From contig OX621242.1 of NCBI GenBank assembly GCA_951640165.1, positions 28,206,001 to 28,270,000 of the forward strand: DNA of 64,000 nt, written 5' to 3'. The DNA is from Pseudoips prasinana. Its lineage: Eukaryota > Arthropoda > Insecta > Lepidoptera > Nolidae. Made by a program: the position numbers and the translations under genes. Below are positions 21,507-34,221 of this stretch, piece by piece (positions within the stretch are counted from its first letter, which is position 1; each line of letters opens with the position of its first letter). The notes beneath the pieces are model-generated. The model ran no database searches. It was not told where the DNA came from and was given only the letters and a program-made list of their open reading frames with translations.

Positions 21507-22904
21507 TAATGTATAGTTAGTGAGTTAATTATATGTATACTAACAATGAATGTGAAGTTTGTATATTTTTGATGTTTGTTATTCAATCACGCAAAACGGC
21601 GGATTTTGCGACTACAGAAGGATTTATTCTTATCGATGCCTTTTTCTGACCACCACAAATTTAAAGTTAAAACCTTGGCGAAATTAAACGTAATATCATT
21701 GTAGCACCTGCTCTCTGTCTCTCTCTATCTGGTCGTGTTGCAGTAATAATATTTAAAGTGTATCTTATGCATCATTCGATACGCCCTTTACATAACACTA
21801 GCCTCCGTTGTTTTATGAGTCACCAATACGCTATCCTACCGCCTCTGTAATAAAGACGACATCAAGGTTAAAATATTACCACCAACGTGGCATCGCACAT
21901 CGGCTGTATTTCAAGGATATGAGGCCATGAATAACTTTCCACCAAGGAATACGGTATTGAGCGCTGGTTTCTATATTATAAGCGTCATTATAATGACAAC
22001 ACTGACGCATCACATTGTTTAGTACTACGTCAAACATGACAAATTGTGAAGATTTATACTGCTTTTCTCCCAAATTTTCTCGCAATATAAATAAGCAATT
22101 TGAGTCTCTAAGACATCTGTCAACTACGAGGTCAATCAAGTTTAGCATTCCACTATACGATCAGGGAGAGGTGAGACTTGTTCAAGACACCCAGTCGCCC
22201 TCAGAAATGGCTTAAAGATTGTCGTCTTACGAATATAAGGCTCAGAAATTAAAGCACTATGGCGGTTATCCATCTATAGACTGAACGTGTGCCTTCTACG
22301 GACCCTAACTATAATAATGGAAACACAGCTATGGGCGATACGGGCCTTTCAATTATTGTTAAAGTTAGTAGTAGACGAAGGACAAACCATACAGCCCAGT
22401 TGGTTGAGGTGGGGCGGGACTTTGTTGCTTAACCAAGCTTTACTTCAAAGGGATTACCAATTTAATAGCAAATTGAATCTTTTATAGAAGGTAATTAAAG
22501 GATTTGTCTAGCAATTTCGGGTATATATTTATCTTCCATCCTTCTTGATTTTCTATGGTTCAGCGTATCTCATTATTTTAATGGATTTGAAGAGGATTAG
22601 GTACATGCGTGCTTGACCTCAGCTCTTTCGTCAAACACTGAATTGGTATGAAAAATAATCGTTGTCCCTTTGTTTTCTCTGCAAGGTTTGCGTTTTCCCG
22701 CGATTACCGCGTGGCCGTGTATATAATAGTAGCGCAAATTAGATGTCATTAGTTGACATTTTTATAGGTATAATAAAACTATCAGAGACATTAACAGTGT
22801 TAGTGCTTCTTGCAATTGCGATATGGCAGCGTTGCAGGTGTAGGGAGAGTACGCGAGTGACGCTACTTCAGGGGCTGACAATAACGTTAGTGTTACGTTG
22901 AGTG
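21507..22904. other. Intergenic DNA, nothing recognised
   Basis: Short frames at 21876-22148 (-), 22015-22215 and 22287-22487 show no domain or splice context. Confidence 0.4.
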
Positions 22905-22945
22905 TGTGTGTGCGCGCGCGCGTGTGTGTGTGTGTGTATGTGTGT
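22905..22945 (+). repeat. (TG)n/(CG)n microsatellite
   Basis: GTGTGTGTG, CGCGCGCGCG and a second GT run are contiguous, a simple-sequence tract able to adopt Z-DNA. Confidence 0.85.
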
Positions 22946-23419
22946 AAACGTAATGTCAATGACATGTAAACATGTTAACATGTGAAATGAGAAAGGATAA
23001 TCCATTGTTATTCTTATAAAATATAACAAATAGGTATCGTAACTTAAGGAGCTTAATTTTTAAACTCAATAACGTGAAGCACTAAATATTAAACATACAG
23101 TAAACAAATATTATTATATAGGAAGTTGCCATACAAGAATAATGATCAGCTGATGTAAGTGAGATGTTGTATGTATATCTAATGTCGAGACATTTTTAAA
23201 CAAGTTTTCGTACTCAGTCTTTGTTTACTGCTCTATCTTTTGATCTGGCTACCATATAGCCAGTCCAAAAGATGAGCATTAAAGAATTTATTATAAATAT
23301 AACCTAACCGTTAGGAAACGCTTCGACTCCAACTGTATTTACATCATTTTGGAAAAGACCTGATACTCTTACATAACTGGACCGATATTAACCTAACATC
23401 ACCACCACAAGGAAACTGG

Positions 23420-23530
23420 CTATCAAATGAAAAAACTGTTTGGAGCTATGATGCCACAGACAGACACTCACACACACTTACAGCCAGACATCGACGTCGT
23501 CAAACTTATAACAACGCTCTTTTTGCGTGG
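23420..23530 (+). repeat. Dispersed repeat; second copy at 25555-25630
   Basis: 'ACAGACATCGACGTC'-like sequence then 'CTCTTTTTGCGT' with a G-run is shared by both places. The class is unknown. The open frame through 23427-23669 lies on this repeat and is not taken as a gene. Confidence 0.5.
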
Positions 23531-24381
23531 GGGGCCAAAAATTAACATTGGTATTCGCGAGTACATTTTTAAAAATATTTCCGATCTAAAAAAGTACACG
23601 AATAAAAAACAGTACAAGTTAAGCCTTGAACGTCACGTCAATAAACAACACGAGGAAAATGGTACATGATGAAAACGGTCACACACAAATTTGATTAGGC
23701 AACGTACCCGTGACGCGGGTGTGCGGGTAGTAGTTACCTTGCCGCTAAGGGTGCGTCCACAATCGATAGAGGCCGTTGCTCGGAAACAAGCTAGCAGCTT
23801 CCGCCCGGGCACACGTCGGAATAAACACACAACTTCTTTCAGTGATTAAGACACAGACTTCAAATTCTCATCTCGTTCTCGTATTTGAATAACAAGCAAA
23901 GCAAAATGTGTTTTAATCATGTCGTGTATCCCTCGCAAGTTTTCATTCTCATATTATTTGTAAAGAAGATAAACAATTAGGGAAATTAGATTTACCTAAT
24001 CTATACAAATCTCAAAAATTACTGAGACACTTGTGGAATACATACATTGTGGAAAGTGCATACTAAAATTGGATATCCTTTGTAATAGAATTGAAGGGAT
24101 CCGAATCACTAGTGCGGGCGTTGTCTTTAAAAAATCAGAAAACATATCCAAATGTAAGGCCGAGAATTCAGCGTGTACGTTTGTTTAGTTCCCAGCGATA
24201 CGGGGACTTACAATTGTGCGGGCTTATTTTTAAAAATAAAAGAAAACATTACTGAACAACTTATACGACTTCGAAATACCAATTTATGTCAAAAGTAATA
24301 CCGCTCTAACATCATCAAAAATGAATTCACTATAAGAATTAAAATATGTTATGTTTATAGTATGTATTATATATATGTTTA
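23531..24381. other. Intergenic DNA, nothing recognised
   Basis: No gene or repeat is recognised. Confidence 0.4.
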
Positions 24382-24575
24382 TAGTTAGATTTATTCAATA
24401 TAGGGATTAAAGAACATATTTTAATTCCGTTTTATTAAGCATTCAACTACTGTTAATAGTTAGTTTAATTCAATACAAGAATTAAAAAACATATTTTAAT
24501 TTCGTTTTATTTAGCATCAAACTACTGTTTATACATAGTTAGGTTTATTCAATATAAAACATATTTTACAATAAA
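24382..24575 (+). repeat. Minisatellite, period 75-79 bp, about 2.5 units
   Basis: Units start at 24382, 24457 and 24536, each with TAGTTAG, TTATTCAATA, ACATATTTTA and CGTTTTATT in order; the third is truncated. Confidence 0.75.
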
Positions 24576-25171
24576 TTAAGCGTTAATTCCTTTTTTATTA
24601 TTTTACTCTTTTCTCATGTATTTCTTTTCTTAAATACTGACTATGCAAAGAAACCTAAAATTTGTCCGATTTTTACAACATTACATACAAAACTATGTCA
24701 ATATCGCCAACACACCTGTTCCAATACAAAGATCATTATCAAAATCAGTTCACATACTTTGTTTTTACATAAACTAAATAAAGAAATAGAAATGACAACC
24801 TCCTCTTTTATGATTTCGGTTAAAACCAGTAGGGTAGATGGAATACTTTATTTGTTTTTGATTGGTGAATGCGCCATATGGTGGTAGGCTAGGCGGCAGA
24901 AACACAAGGTTGTCTGGAGTTCATTGCGGGTAGGGTGAACATATTAAGGTCAATGCCCCTCACCAGCTGTGAGACGTTTATTACTTAGGTTAAATAGAAA
25001 AGGCTTGTGGAAATTAGAAGGTAAGTTAGCAGTTATTGCCCCTAAAAGTTGCAAGATTGCTTTTTTGACTTTAGGACTAGTTTTAGATGTCTTTCAACTT
25101 ACTGATAGCGTGTTTTTAAAATATGAGTATAAACGAGGTTGGGATACTACTTTATTGTACACGTAAATGTA

Positions 25172-25286
25172 CAGACACAGCACATCAAGCTACCCCAATC
25201 TGTCAAATTTCCTCAATTGAAATTTAAGGTTCAATTTCAATTGAGGAAATATGGCAGATTGGGGTAGCTTGATGTGCTGGCGTCTG
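25172..25286. mobile_element. TA-flanked palindromic MITE, copy 4
   Basis: 115 bp, almost one complete hairpin, with TA at both ends. The left terminus is CAGACACAGCACATCAAGCT and the right is ...GTGCTGGCGTCTG. Confidence 0.8.
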
Positions 25287-26909
25287 TACAATGGGCGGTC
25301 ACATCGCATTCTTATTCTTCCGGATACGTTTTGGATGAACATGAGCTGAGTTTAAATAATGTCGGTACGGTATTTACGTTACTTTTGTAGTTTTATTTGC
25401 TAGACAGCTTGAGTACGTAAATACTTTTTATTCTGTGGCTTGAGCCCCGAACGCCCCTATTGTCCGATGAAGCAGTGAAAGCATCGTAATCTAACTGTAA
25501 ACGTATGCAAATAAGATAAGTATCAGCTTATACAACACTGCGTTACAAGAAATATTATACTACACACACAGAGAGACAGACATCGACGTCAAAGTAATAA
25601 CACGCCTCTTTTTGCGTCGGGGGTTAAAAAAGTATATAACAAAAAATCTGAAAGCCAGATGCTCCGCAAAATCTGTTTAAGAGCTAGAGTGCCCTATAAA
25701 CATATACCTAATCAATGCTAAATCACCACCTATTATTACCTACCTCTTTCAATCCCAAATAAATACCAAACATATGTATGTCCCCAATGATGTATAACGT
25801 CATTGTTATAACTAATCCCTTTACAAATAAAAACAAAGTCCCAAAGAAAACTTTTTAAAAGTAAGCACCTAACAAAGTTCAAAGACACGCGTATGTACCT
25901 AGACAGCGACGCGACGCGTCGTGTTGTTTTGTCAAGATTACAAAAAAAATGTAGGTACCTACTTACCTAAAGGTATCATTATCTTTGGTTCAACTGAAAT
26001 AACTTTCTTTTGTCATTGATAAGTTTATGTGGGAGGGTCGTTCGCGCCAAAACAGTTTTCTTCGTAACAGTTTTCGTTGCTTTATTAACCTGGAATTTAG
26101 AATTGTCTATGACGAACATTGGGAGACTTAATTCGTTCCCTTTACTTAGCAAAATAAAAAATTTAATAACCATTCGGAATGTTTTATAATTGCTGAGAAA
26201 AGTATAATTAAATACTACTTACCATTTATAACTACGTAATACGTATCCAAAGGAACTCTAACTTAGTCAAAATATACCGGTATGAAAATACAAATTAATC
26301 GAATGAAGGTCATTTAACTTTTAAGCGAAATTCATACGGAAGTTGCGCGTGTATGCGTAATATCGCAAAGTTGTATGTATATGTATTTACACACACACAT
26401 ATATACGTGCGTGGGGGCGAAGTACGCTCAAGGGCAGCCGGCGGGTAACAACGACCCATCCACGCACCTTCAGCGACCGTTCAATACCGATACTTGTTAA
26501 TGATGATTGATCAGAATATCGCGCAATTATTGACATTGCGAGACATCGTCAACCACGAATACATATGAGAACGATTTTGGTAATAGTTAGTCCGTATTTT
26601 GGAAATAGAGTTTTTTACTAAATATTTTTGCACGGTTGCCTTTAATAGATACCAATTAAATTCGAATGAATCACACTAGTTGGGCTTTGTTCCTCTTTGG
26701 TTATGGAGTGCCGAATTATCTGCATCAGTTTTCCTTACAAAACAATTTATTTACATCATGACTTACCAGACACATTTGATACATGGAAATGTCCTTCATA
26801 CCTTTATTATTTATATTATCCTTCATTTGGATACCTCGACCCGCGTAAAATTTTCAATGATTTTAATATTATGTATATTCTTGTTTCAGGTGATAATAGG
26901 ATAAAGAGT
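25287..26909. other. BCOR 5' flank or intron
   Basis: It contains the repeat copies at about 25390-25490 and 25555-25630 and otherwise nothing I recognise. A good acceptor (TTCTTGTTTCAG) ends at 26889, so the stretch just before the first BCOR coding exon is intron. The in-frame run upstream to 26697 starts from TTG and crosses this acceptor, so I do not treat it as coding. Confidence 0.5.
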
Positions 26910-29900
26910 ATGGACGTCTCTTTCAACAATGTCGTAAGCAGAGTACTGGAAGGGACACGCGAATTCTTTATGGGGGTGCCGAAGCAGGTTCAAGCGGATG
27001 GCTCAGGTCAACCGTTATGGCCGGCCGGTGCCCCCACTGAAGAAGGAGCACCAGCCCAATCTGGCGCTCCAGCACCTACTTCACGTCCACCTTCCGCAGC
27101 CGCAGCCCCTCCTTCCGTTCCAACATCGACGCCAGCGTTGGCTGCTCCGCCGCGGCCGCCTTCCGAACCGCTCGAACCTGAGCCACATATTATTCATAAA
27201 GCGACCGTAATGCGAGAGGCCGCAGAGAAGCGGCGCGAGCAACCTGATATTGAAGATGACGATGAGGCAGCTGGCACTCTTTCGCCTCCTTCACATATTA
27301 TTCACAAACCACAGCGTACACTGCCATCACCCGCGCCGGCGCCCGCTGCTCCGTGTCCGTCCCCTGCACGACCACCATCCGCCGCACCCTTACCACCTCC
27401 TGTGGCCCCAGAACCATCAATAGAAGCGCCATCTCAGTACCGTCCACCAGTACACCGTGTTAAAACACCAACTGCAAGACAGCCTGATCATTATGCTCCA
27501 GGGCGACCACCAGATCCGTATCCTACGTCTCGTCCGCCAGAATCCTATGGGCGTTATCATTATGAATCGACTATACCTGAAGGGAACAGGAATTCTCATG
27601 GGCCAATAGCTTCCCCGCAACCGTCTACGAACGCGCGGCAAAGCCCACAAACTTATGCGAGGCTATCAGGGTCAATGCCGCCACACACGTCATCGAGATT
27701 GCGCGAAGTTTCTGCTCAAAGTCCGCCCACGCAGCGATACCCTATGCAAACTCCACAGCCGCCTCCGCCACCGAACGATCGAGTGCCACCCATACACCAC
27801 CCACAGCCTGTGCCTCATACACACAGGCACTCGTCAGATGGTCGTTCACAACATGTACAGTATACAACCCTTCAGCAACGCCGCGAGACAGCGTTGTCGT
27901 CGCCGTCACATTACGCGCGCGCGACTGCTCATTACGAGAGACATCCTCCCGTTCCACAGCGGAAGTATGACATCCAACAAGCATACCCAAGCTATCGGCC
28001 TTCACCGGGAACACAACCTGTACAGAGTCATCGGGTTGATACGCATCACCAAGTCCCGTATAAACACACAGCTATGGACGCTATGAATGCTCATTATTCA
28101 AGTAGACCGCAAGAACGTTCGCCAGTGCCTATCCCACCGCACCCGCATGATACAAGTCGGATTCAATCACGTTCTGATTATGCAACCATGAGTAGATCTG
28201 TGGATGCTAGAAATGTCTATCACTATCCGACACCTTCGACATCCACGTCTAGATATGGACCTAGTGCACCCGTTCAAGTTGTTCAAAGCTCATCGCAATC
28301 TCGAGCTGTACACCGTCCTGTAGCTGCACCAAAAACAAATTATGATTATCCATTAACTCCCGTCCAGACTTCGCACGCTCGTTCAAACGTAAAACCAGGA
28401 TACCCTAACCAGACACGCATGACTGTCTCAGTAACGTCATTAGTAAATGAAATGAATCAAACTAAACAAAAGCAAGAATCGCGAGTTACAGTAACGCCAG
28501 CAACTTCTACTACGAAACAAAAAAGAGAATCACCTTTAGATTTATCTGTGAAGACGGTTAAAAATTCTGCTGATTCCTCGACAATGCAAGATGATATCGT
28601 AGATACGGCGTCAGTAGAGAACAAAACGATGTCCGTGCCTCTTCGGCCCTCATCATCCAGTAGTCGTCACTCGCATTTACCTACTACGAGTTATGCATCA
28701 CTTAAAGTCGATTTTGCACCTGATTTTACTCAGTATAGTGACCGGATTACACCCCATGCCTACGTAGCCACTCCACCTAGTCATCCGTCCGTTCGATATA
28801 ATGGCTCATATGAGGCACGTCGCCCGGTATCTGAATCGTATCCTGTTGAATCTCCTCATCACTATCCGGAGCATGGTAAATATGCCGTCCCAACCAGAGT
28901 TGAACATGTTCCTAATAAAATAGATCTCACAAAACCTGAGGGCCAGCGTCACCCCGACGGCAGAATTCGTGATGACCGGCATTTCATCATAGAAGAAAGG
29001 AAGCGTCCCGCGGGTCCTATTGCCAACAACATTCCCGATAAAATTGTTCGATATGAAACTTGGGTATCAAATAGTCGGATAGACCATTTGAATAAGTCAG
29101 CTCTAGAACACCGAGAACTAATGAGCCAGCCTGTATATAGCTATAGCAGACATAAACAACTGGAAGCGTATCAAAATGAACTAAAGCGACCAGTTACAAG
29201 TAGTGTTTACCGAGAACACCACCATCAAACAAATCTTAGATATTCAAATAGCCCATACCATCCTCCTGAGTTAGCTGCCCGGGAAACTAGTGATTATCAC
29301 GCCTATTACCAGGACCGAAATCAACCCGTGAGCGGTCGTCATCATGTAATTACGAAAATTCCAAACCATAGAGATATTCACCCACATCATTATGACTCTC
29401 CAAGTGGGATACCTGCTGATAAACGAGTGATAAGTTTGCTCAGAGACAGCTTAGAAACTAAATTGTCAGGGTATGTGGAACCGCCAAGACAAGCAAAACA
29501 TATACCAGATCTCATTGTTATCGATGACGCTGACGATTCCGTTATTGAAATTACAGATCTTACTAATACTGATGATGGTGCATCAAAATCTAACCCTAAA
29601 CCTCAAACTCATATTACAAACTTGCACCCTCATATTCAAATGCCAAGGGCAGTGGATTCGTTAGCCCGAGACTCCGATTACAGCAGCCCTGATCCCAAAC
29701 GTAAATCTCCAGAAAATGATGTTGCATCGAGAATACGAACTAAAGCTGAATTGAAGGTAATGCCACCTTCTCAAGATAATATACCCAAAACGGAATCCAA
29801 ACAACCTCCTCCACCTGAACACGAGAAAGTAAAATTACTGCCAAGAAAAACACATCTTTTTAATCAAATAAGAGAAGATAATCTCAGGTTAGAATCTGTA

Positions 29901-32900
29901 ATAAAAAATGAAGAACAATCTGAAATAACTGTTCAAAAAGTAAAAACAGAACCAATGAACATTGAAGAAATTGAAAAAGATGCTGAAATAACTATAAAAA
30001 CAGAACCAATTTTGGAAAACTTCGAATCCGAGTGCATGGACTCAGTTAACGATACAGATATGCCTGCTGACGATTTAGATTGGGCAAATGCTTGTGATAG
30101 TTTTATGGAACAGTTAAAAACGGGCTGCCATAAAAAGAAACCGCAGCGCAAACGCATAGACACCATCGAAAACACTATTGAAAACGAAACTAAAGTAGAG
30201 AAGCCTCAGAATACAGAAGATGCTGATATTAATTTACCAAATCGGTTAGAACAAATCACACCTGCTGTGGTAATTAAACAAGAACCAATAGATGACGAAG
30301 AAACAAAGATTGAGAATGAGCCTTTAGTTTCCACCCCAGTATATACTGCTCCAGTAACTACTGCTCTTGCTGTTTCTTCTCTTGATAGCTCGGATAAACC
30401 AATAATTACGACTTCTCCAAGTACAGAGAAGCCAGTAATTAAAAGTGAAAATTCAAAAATAGATAGGAAGAATAATGAAAAAGAAAGTAGTATTAAACCA
30501 CTTAAAACCAAGCTGAAAACTAAAATTAAAACTGAGAAAATAGAGTCTTCATCTACACATAAAACAAAGAAAGATGAAACTTCTAAAAATAAAAAAGATG
30601 AAATAATTAAAAATAAAAAGGAAGAAAACTTTATATCCAAGAATAAGAAAGAAGAAAGTAAGGAGAAATCAGAGACATCAGTTATTAAAACTATGATAAA
30701 AGAAGAAGCAGAATCCACTGATGATGATGAACCGCTTATCAAGAGTAAAATTCAGAAAGAAAAGGAGCAGAGTGATCGTTTGAAGTATCAATTGCTAAAA
30801 GATTTATCGGAAAAATCAGCTTACGTGAAACTCGAGTTTTGTGACGTAGATGTAAATAAAAATACAAGAAAATCTATTGATTCTGCAACAAAAGATAAAG
30901 AAGATAAACATTGTAAAGGTAAATCTAGACACCCGTTAAGACCAAAAGGAAAACTATCCATAGACAGTAAAAAAAGTGAAAAACAAGACATTATCTCCAG
31001 TTCTGATAGTGATGACGATGATCTTAGTGTGGCGAGTCGATTGAGGGTACGGAAAACCATAAAAACAGAAGATACGAAAGCAACTGTCGCTCAGAAAACT
31101 CCAGTTAAATCTTCTCCGATAAAGAAACAAGACAGTAGTAGTGCAAGTAACAGCTCCACTCCAGTGCGCAAACCGGCTTTTGGTGATAACTCATACTTTC
31201 ACCCAGGTTGGGAAGAAGAGCTGTATAAATATAAACGTTCACTTCGCATGCCCACTAGACTTATTGCCATACCACGAGGACGCTCTGGTGGGCCATTTAT
31301 TAAAGGATCAGGAGCTCTATTTACAAGAGGGTCTACTTCTCTCCCTGACCTAGATCCCGCACCTCTCTCACCAGCTCCGTCATCAGTACCATCAGCCGCT
31401 ACAGATGACATGTACGCGCGCCGTCCAGACAAATTGACACTTGATAGTGACTTGGATTCTAACTCTAGCTATTCTGCACCAAACAAGCTTCATTATGACT
31501 CCGAGGCATCAACGTCCACGGTATTTTCTTCGAAAATAAAAAAGAAAAGCAGTTCTATTGTTGATGTGCTCATTCAAAAATGCGGAAAAAAAGAAGATAA
31601 AAAAGATAAGAAATCTAAAGATAAAGACGATAAAACTCCTAAAATCACGAAAAAGACAACGAATGATTTGTTGCCTACACCTAGTTTAGGGCTGATTAAA
31701 AATAGTAATAAAGGTAATATGAACATTAAAAAGGAAAAGTTGATGGACGATATATTTTCTTTGGGTGCTTTTAGGAAAGAAACAGTTACTGCGTTTAGGA
31801 ATTCATTTATTAAAGACACTGGTGGTCTTATTGGTGCTACGGAGGAGTTCTCACCTGTGGTTTTGCAGACTAGAACTAGAACCGAAAGTAGAGTGCTAAA
31901 ACAGAGGGCTACAATCAAAGAGGTGTTTGGTGATGAACGACCGGCCTCAGCCCCACCCACTTCATTTCGGGAGGAAGAATTTTCCGAGGAGAAAGACTTT
32001 TCCGAGGAAAAAATATTTCCCGAGGAGAAAGATGAAAAGATTGTGGAAATAAAAAAAGAACCTGAAAATAAACCAAAATTTAAACCTAAAAAAATTGTCA
32101 AAGACAAACTAAATAGAAGGTCCAGTTCTATAAGGGATGGGCTTAGAAGTACAAAGTCATTAAAACGAAACGACGCTAAAGGTCGGCTCATGCGTTTAAA
32201 AAAGAGAAACAGTATCATAAAATCGTTAAATAACAAAAGAAGAGAAATTACAACGAACAAACACAAAACTGAAAATTCAACTCCCGAAGAGAAAGATACC
32301 ACAAAAGTCGAGGCCAGCTCTTTAGATCCGCTTTCCACAGAGGGCAATACTAAAAGACGTTTGAAACGCCTTTTTGGGAGACGCAAATTCAGCTCCGGAT
32401 TTGATTATATTCGGAAGAAAAAAATTAAACGAAGAGATGATCAACCAGCCAATAAAATTCGTCGACCTGCCACTAAGCCGAGCCCTGAGTCTGTACATGA
32501 TATACACAAAGAAATAAAAAGCTGGTTTATAAATAAAAGTATTGGCGAAACGCATCTCCACCGCGCTGCCAGGCTTGGATACACGGTGAGATTTATATTT
32601 GTTTATTTTTCAAGGTATTTAAGATTCTTCCTTAAGCTTCCAAGTATAATGGAATTTTGTTTTAGGACTGTGTTGCTTACTGTTTGGAGAAGATGGAATC
32701 AGATCCTACAGCGAAAGATAACGCCGGTTTCACCCCATTACATGTGGCAGCAGCCAAGGGCCACGTTATAATTGCTCGACTCCTCCTCCAGTACGGTGCT
32801 AACGTGTCTGCTGCCGCTCAAGGAGGCATTAGGTAAGAGAAACTTATTTTTTTATCTTCGGTGCAAGTGGCTTTAAAAGTCCCAAAGCGCCCAGAAAATT

Positions 32901-34221
32901 CAATTATATGTCAAAATGATTTTTATCGGAAATCATCACGTAATTTTTTTTATATTTCATTATCCAGACCACTACACGAAGCATGTGAGAACTCTCACAT
33001 TGAATTAATTCGCTTGCTGCTGGCATACGGCGCGGATCCATTACTCGGCACATACGCGGGGCAAACACCTGAGGAGCTGACGGAAGGTTCTGCTGCGATG
33101 CTGCTGCGACTTCATATCGCTGATGTTCAAGGACATGCCATTGAACCTTGGCGGTTTCCACCACTCACAGCCGTGATAGGTAAGTATTAGTAAGGCTATG
33201 CCTCTATTATTTTCTATAAAAAAAAATATATAATCATTGCCCCGCGTTTCATTCTCAGTAAGTATTCAGCACTGTGTTATACTTTACAGATCTTGAGGAG
33301 ATAGGCTGCGACCCTCTATCATCGCCGCCGCCGGCATCTCCGCCTCCTCCGCCAGACTCTATGATGGAGATCCAGTGTACCGAGGCTCCATTACCACCAT
33401 TCTACAGTCTAAGGACTGCTACGGGACAGCCAGCCGACGGGCTTTGGTGTCTACTACAGGATATCACAAATTTATTACAGGTAACACTTATTAATATATA
33501 TGTAGACTAGTTGTGCCCGCGACTTCGTCCGCACATTTTGTAATGAATCCGTAAATGTTACACCAGAATATCTCTTATAAACTTATAAAACATTCACATA
33601 AACCTTACATATTTCCATACAAACTTTCATCCCCTATTCCCTAATTTTTACCCTTGAGTGTAAATTTTAACAAACTTAGAATGTCATATTTATTTTTATC
33701 GAATCAACAGCCTAAGAAGTAAGTTTCAAACTTCTTACTCTAAAAATGACGATAGTTCCATACTAATTTTCACTTTCATACAAATGTGTACCAGATAATT
33801 CCCAAAATTTCCAGAAATTTTTGTTAAAAAATTATTTTGATATTGTATAAAGATTGAAATAATTCATCTGCTATGAATGATAAAATTCGATTGAATCATA
33901 CAATAGGTCTTTCACTTCTCGAAATCCTAACCGTGACTAATAATTGCCTAATTATGCAAAGATTGTAAAATAACCAATATTTTCCTTATTTTTCAGATAA
34001 AATCAAAAGAAAGTCTCTTGAAGCAGATCCACTGTGGTTCAGGGTCACCCAAAGAGTTGTTAAGGGAGATTCGAACTCAAGAGTTTCTCGAACGAGCCCA
34101 ATGTCACCAGCTTCTCTGCGCCGGGGAGAAGGTCAACGTACGAGCGTCCAAAGTCGCGCTCGTGAGAGTCACCGATAAACTCAGGCAATTGCTCAAGATC
34201 GAGACCGTGCTGGTTAGCTGA
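26910..34221 (+). CDS. BCOR: BCOR-like transcriptional corepressor (ankyrin repeats + PUFD)
   Basis: Coding exons: 26910-32585, 32666-32832, 32968-33179, 33290-33480 and 33997-34221. All introns are GT-AG, the phases fit, and the total is 2156 residues. The start is the first ATG after the acceptor at 26889 (MDVSFNNVVSRVLEG). Residues 1 to about 1875 are disordered: Pro/Ser/His-rich first, then Lys/Glu-rich. They contain PLDLS (542-546), a CtBP-binding motif, and at least ten sumoylation-type psi-K-x-E sites. Ankyrin repeats span about 1879-1990 (e.g. GFTPLHVAAAKGHVIIARLL). The C-terminus, about 2045-2156, matches the PUFD domain that in human BCOR binds the PCGF1 RAWUL domain (e.g. 'IHCGSGSPKELLREI'). 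Ankyrin plus C-terminal PUFD is the BCOR/BCORL1 signature, so a role as a nuclear PRC1.1 scaffold is inferred. A distant ankyrin-PUFD paralogue is the only alternative. Upstream noncoding exons are unknown. Confidence 0.9.
33506..33850 (-). mobile_element. Helitron 3' part in BCOR intron 4
   Basis: On the minus strand it ends with 'GCGGACGAAGTCGCGGGCAC' then AACTAGT, i.e. hairpin plus CTAGT at 33506. The interior carries the 'GGGGATGAAAGTTTGTATGG' motif common in lepidopteran Helitrons and also seen at 61700-61830. Its 5' boundary is not visible. Confidence 0.65.

Noticed and set aside
26697..26909. Upstream extension of the BCOR frame
   Set aside because: It begins at TTG, crosses a clear acceptor at 26889 and looks like translated intron.
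27655..28086. Open frame overlapping BCOR exon 1 in another phase
   Set aside because: His/Arg-rich shadow of the disordered BCOR region; no domain.
31574..32386. 270-codon open frame on the minus strand
   Set aside because: It lies entirely antisense to BCOR exon 1 and its Phe/Leu/Ser-rich sequence is the complement of Lys/Glu-rich codons; a shadow frame.
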